From Sinohyriopsis cumingii (taxonomy: Eukaryota; Mollusca; Bivalvia; Unionida; Unionidae): 64,000 nt of DNA. Every line of letters begins with the position of its first letter. Within the stretch, counting starts at the first letter, position 1. The DNA lies in contig CM068839.1 in assembly GCA_028554795.2 (NCBI GenBank), positions 42,561,006-42,625,005 of the forward strand, given 5' to 3'. Below are positions 59,956 to 64,000 of this stretch, piece by piece. The translations under genes and the position numbers were made by a program. The notes under the pieces are model-generated. The model did no database searches. It was not told the origin of the DNA and saw only the letters and a list, made by a program, of their open reading frames with translations.

Positions 59956-61352
59956 AATGTTCAAACAGCAGTGTAGTAATATCAGTTATGAATGAACAAA
60001 TATTGAAAATATAAACATGTTGTTACATACTAATTGACAAAATAAGAAAAAGTTGGTGCTGATGGAATGAAGTTTAACTTCAACTTGGATGTTGTATGTG
60101 GGTCACATAAATATACAAAAATGAGGTCAAACTAGGAAATATGTTGACACAAAAAAATACTGAATAACTGTGATGATGCCAAATATATCCTCGTTTACTC
60201 ATTAATCGCAAGAAGTTGCCTGTTGGTAATGAAGAGATGTCTATATTTTTTGACAGTTAATCTATTATACAATTGTTGGTTCCAATATATGTTGTTCATC
60301 AGTCTTTCTTTTTCACCAAATGAGCAGTTGTTATTTAATGACGAATTGTTTTTAATATGTAATCATTTAATGAACCTAGTCAAAGTGATTAATGTAAAAT
60401 TTGTGTTAATCTCGTATCATGATATAATGAAGGGAGAAGATTCTATTTAACAATAGACTTTTCTTAAAATACATATTGGTATTAATCGTGGCAAAAGGTA
60501 TTTGGAGATCTATCATGATGATGTCTGTTAGTTCTTCGCTGGACACTTGGTGGAACCAAGGCTCATATATTTGCTTCATTTTAAAATGCTTTATATTGTT
60601 TTGTTGAAAGTTTTTCCCATTTTGTTACTTATAAAATTCTAGCATATGACATTATATCTGACGACACTTCTTGTTCCCATTGGATGTTCTTGTAGTCTTG
60701 AATATGATCTGTTTTATAGCGTTGTTTATCGTTAAAAATTCAAGTACGTGACATTACGTCTATCTCATAGTTCTTGTTCTGATTAGATTCTTTTGTAGTC
60801 TTGAATTGTTAGACACCTGCTTGTAATGAAATATTAAGTCCTTTAGGTTTCCATTTTAAAAAAAAGAGAACTTTCACTATATATCAGAACACAGTTTGCA
60901 TATGAGACATTCTGTAATTTTTCCACAGAAATCTTAATTTTAGCTTTTCTTGAATTGCGCAATTATGTAAAAGTACATTCCATCATGTAGATATTCTCAG
61001 CTGGATTCATGCCACTAAAATGTGATTGCTTGCTATTTCAGAAGGTGGTCTTTCATACTTACAGTACAAACTGTCTTGAGCGACCACCTGTTTTAAAAGA
61101 CCCAGATAGTCAATGGATGAACTATTGTTATATAGAAAAATGGCCACCATTAAGAGACCATCTGTCTCAAGAGACCTTGTTTTTTGACAAATGGTGTGGT
61201 CTTCCAAAACAGGCTGTACTGTATTATTTAATATATTTTATAATTTTAAAATATTAAAATGCTATTAAAAATGTTATATCTTAGATTTTTTCCACCAGAC
61301 TATTCAGAACCTACCATTATTGTTACTTGCTCTGTGCCTGTTCCATTGTTTA

Positions 61353-61358
61353 AATAAA
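61353..61358 (+). terminator. Candidate NAGPA polyadenylation signal (AATAAA)
   Basis: First canonical hexamer after the NAGPA stop, followed by the T/G-rich 'gttgtttcttcttgtag' expected of a downstream element. Confidence 0.4.
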
Positions 61359-61739
61359 GAGTTGTTTCTTCTTGTAGTGATTTAGATCACGGTATGCAGC
61401 TAAAATTTAGGTAAATGAGTAGCTTTAAAAGTAGTTGTCTCCCCTGGACATTGTTCCAAGTATAGAGCACCATCAGTGGATACTGGCAGATTGCTGGTCT
61501 AGGTTCACTCTTTAGAAGCTATGCATGAATAGGGCATGTATGTCCTATATGCAAATGGTACAATGCCACCACCACCCTGTAATTGGTGCTATATGAGGGG
61601 AATAGCAATGCTGGGTTTGAGGTTTCAAAATGGAGACCTGGAACAAAGTTTGTTTTTGATGACTAAGATGACGCCCATCTGTTTGGACATTAAAAAGTGA
61701 AACGAAATGAAGAAAACTGGTGTCCACACAATAATTTTG

Positions 61740-62260
61740 GCTTTATGTCATGGGCCTTTACAAAATTTTGTAGATGGCATGTATTTGGAGAAATGTAGAA
61801 GCCAATAGAATTTGGGGTCAAAAGTCAAAGTCACTAATGTGGATAAAAACAAAAATGATTTCTGCACAGAAATTTCAGTTCTTGACCATGTTCCTACACT
61901 AAAGTTTGTGGATTGTTTATACTTTGGGTAAGGAAGAAGCGTATTGATTTATGAGTAAAAAGGTCAAGGTCAGATTGACTGAAAGAAAATAAACCACTTA
62001 CCAAGACCAAAGATTTTGGAGGCTCATACTTAAGGTATGGAAATGGCTTATTGATTTTGGAGTCCAAAAGTTGAAGTAACCAAGTCAGAAATGGTGTTTA
62101 AAAATAACTTTTGTTCTAGAGTAAGTTCCTTCACCAAACTTTGTGCATCACCTGCTCTTAGGGTTGTAAATCATTGTAAAAGGTCACAGTCATCATATGT
62201 CTAAATTTTTTTTAAAACATGGTTTCTGCACAGTAAATATAAATCAAGAACTGCATCCCT
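61740..62260 (+). repeat. Degenerate ~155 bp tandem repeat, family R3
   Basis: Blocks 'aaagtttgtggattgttta', 'gggtaaggaagaagcg', 'aaaaggtcaaggtcag' and 'tctgcaca(g)aa' match the array at 3630-4140. Confidence 0.6.
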
Positions 62261-62661
62261 AGACCAAAACTCTAGGTCATTGAGACTCATTAATATCCAG
62301 TGTGAACCATGCCCTTCTAGTGCAGACATAAAGGACTATTAAACATGGGGTGGCAGTTTAATGTGTCATTAATGATAACTATTTTTATTACTATTATATA
62401 CCCTGTTGTTCTTGACAGAATGAGCAAGTCCCACCCTGTTGGTCTTGACAGAATGAGCAAGTCACATATATGTCCATTTAAAAAGGTTTTAGAGTACATC
62501 AGTGCATGGTGTTCCACACAACCATTCATTTTTCACCTTGATAATTATGAAAGTAAAATTCTCTTAAAAGTATATGAATACATTTCATATTTTGGATAAT
62601 CTTTACTTTATTCATTCCAGAAGAATCAAATGACTTTGTTTTTATACTGACAGACACAGGG

Positions 62662-62748
62662 TGGTCTAAGGTACTTGTCTTTGCAGATCAGTGATATCTC
62701 ACCACTCTTGTCTTCATGGGTTCAAGTTTCAGCTCAGCTAATGTGAGA
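62662..62748 (+). mobile_element. SINE family A, head fragment
   Basis: Contains 'gggtggtctaaggtacttg', 'gatcagtgatatctcacc', box B 'gggttcaagttt' and 'cagctaatgtgagaaa', then stops where the inverted repeat copy begins. Confidence 0.75.
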
Positions 62749-62751
62749 AAT

Positions 62752-64000
62752 CAGAGATCTCGGAAGCGCTTAATTACGCGTATTTGGACGCCAATGTTTG
62801 ATCTGAGACGCAGAAAATCACTGAGGCGGGAGTCCTTTGTAGGCATGTAATAGGTGTGTGGCAAAATTCAAAGACTTGCCAGTCCTGCTTCAGCCACCTC
62901 CTTTGTGGGAAAATGTGTTGATCAATTAGCTGTGCTGATATTTACAATGACAGAATTCAGTGACTGAAAGACCCCTTGATGTACAAACAGGTTGCCATTA
63001 TAAGAGTACATCAAAAAGAACATGATGCAATAGCTGGGCGGCCAGTTCAAAGGATTTGACTGGCGGCCAGGTGGGAAAATGTACTTGTACTGATATTTAC
63101 AGTGATTGAATTCAGAGTCAGAAAGACCCAGAGATGTACATGTGGTCATCTATAAAAGTACATCAAATAAACAACGTTAGCTTTCGTTATTGTGTTCATT
63201 TCCGAATGTATCGAAATAAGTAGTTCACGAGAATCAAGACCTGTTGAGACTTAGACAAAATGCCATTCGTAAATTTGGATAAGTATTTTGGGGTTAAACG
63301 GCAAACTTACGAAGATTTTAACAACATTCAGAAGAGTGCTAAAGCTGCTAGAATTGATAGTTCGGATAGGACAGTAGCTAAGTGTAAGAAAGTGTGTGAT
63401 GCCAGCCTAGTGTTTGGAATAAATCCTTACTTAGATTGACAAAATTCAATATCACTCTGATGGACGAACAAGCGCTATTTAAGAGGCACATTGACTGACC
63501 ATACTTTTTTTAAATGCCCCTCGCCTTTGCAAGGTTAGTTCTAGTGTTGTAGCGAAATGTATTCATGAAGACATCAGTAGCTAGGCCTAGTTTTGATATC
63601 AATTACTTTGACAAACAAACTATTGTCCATTCACAAACATTGTTTTGATAGCTGATTGACCATTAACCCTTTTTCGAGTATGGTAGCAACTATCAATTTC
63701 CTGCATGATATCCTTTGATGATAAAACATACAAACATGTTTTTTTAAAGATCAGAATCTGTGATCTGGATATATATTAACTGCCTCTTGTACACTATTTC
63801 GTCATAAAATTAGTTTGAAACTGTAAGTGAACCAGTAGGCCTAACGGGAAATAATACTTCGCTAAGTCTGGGATGTACCAGTTTATTATATTGTCTGTTT
63901 TCGTACATCATAGGGCAAATATTTTCAGAAAAATATACAAATCATTGAAAGCAAAGCCCAGGTATTATTTTATTAAAGATTTAACTTTAAACTGCAAATT
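62752..64000 (+). repeat. ~1.25 kb dispersed repeat, copy 2 (runs off the window)
   Basis: Reverse-complement partner of 25101-26342, collinear throughout. It carries a short frame starting at 63259 that reads MPFVNLDKYFGVKRQTYEDF, then NNIQKSAKAARIDSSDRTV and ends NPYLD-stop (59 codons). The matching frame in copy 1 has an earlier stop. The family is not recognised. Confidence 0.8.
63259..63438 (+). other. Short open frame inside the dispersed repeat
   Basis: A 59-codon frame beginning MPFVNLDKYFGVKRQ and ending FGINPYLD. Differences between the two copies include conservative ones (I/V, E/D, R and K kept), which hints that it once coded. It may be the first part of a transposon protein. 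No domain is recognised. Confidence 0.35.

Larger units (their letters stand above)
58878..61358 (+). other. NAGPA: Probable NAGPA 3' UTR
   Basis: No AATAAA was seen between the stop codon and 61353, so the 3' UTR may be about 2.5 kb. It includes a short tandem array at 59722-59955. This is inference from one hexamer. Confidence 0.4.

Noticed and set aside
1..64000. CRISPR array, rRNA genes, bacterial operons or phage
   Set aside because: The tandem arrays lack spacer-repeat structure, and all coding evidence is intron-containing animal genes and eukaryotic transposons.

Overview
This window is a stretch of an AT-rich, intron-rich, repeat-laden invertebrate nuclear genome. Coding exons are short, have GT-AG borders and are separated by kilobases of non-coding DNA. 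The protein sequences are clearly animal. The mix of tRNA-derived SINEs, a DIRS-like element, hAT remnants and (CAATCA)-tailed retroelement fragments is what I would expect of a marine lophotrochozoan, most likely a mollusc. That placement is an inference, and I cannot name the species.

Two genes can be named with confidence. POLR3K (RNA polymerase III subunit RPC10/RPC11) is on the minus strand, with two exons at 17558-17415 and 13580-13398. They give a 108-residue protein, the usual length of the family. NAGPA (the lysosomal-enzyme mannose-6-phosphate 'uncovering enzyme') is on the plus strand. Nine well-supported coding exons lie between 22706 and 58877, and a likely signal-peptide exon lies at about 19628. 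All nine exon phases match. The model encodes about 578 residues: pro-region with a furin-like site, phosphodiester glycosidase domain with a DGGGSAT motif, an enlarged EGF-like region, one transmembrane helix and a cytosolic tail. POLR3K and NAGPA are head to head, with about 2 kb between their first exons. A possible last exon of an unidentified plus-strand gene (12488-12608) converges on the 3' end of POLR3K.

The rest is intronic or intergenic and dominated by repeats. 1-12 kb holds degenerate ~150 bp repeats and SINEs, with no recognisable gene. 13-19.6 kb is POLR3K and its upstream region, including a decayed LINE fragment. 19.6-61.4 kb is NAGPA, whose introns carry a nested DIRS-like retrotransposon (about 36.89-42.39 kb, with inverted terminal repeats and an internal complementary region), an internally deleted hAT remnant, a small hAT-type MITE, many SINE copies of two families with target-site duplications, and at least six minisatellite arrays. 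The most unusual array (34.78-36.06 kb) appears to be built from the exon 5/intron 5 splice junction itself. 62.75-64.0 kb is an inverted copy of 25.1-26.34 kb.

I see no operon, CRISPR array, rRNA or functional tRNA gene. No novel multi-gene system is evident. The points of interest are structural (splice-site amplification, DIRS architecture, a possible soluble-enzyme exon) and lineage differences in NAGPA.
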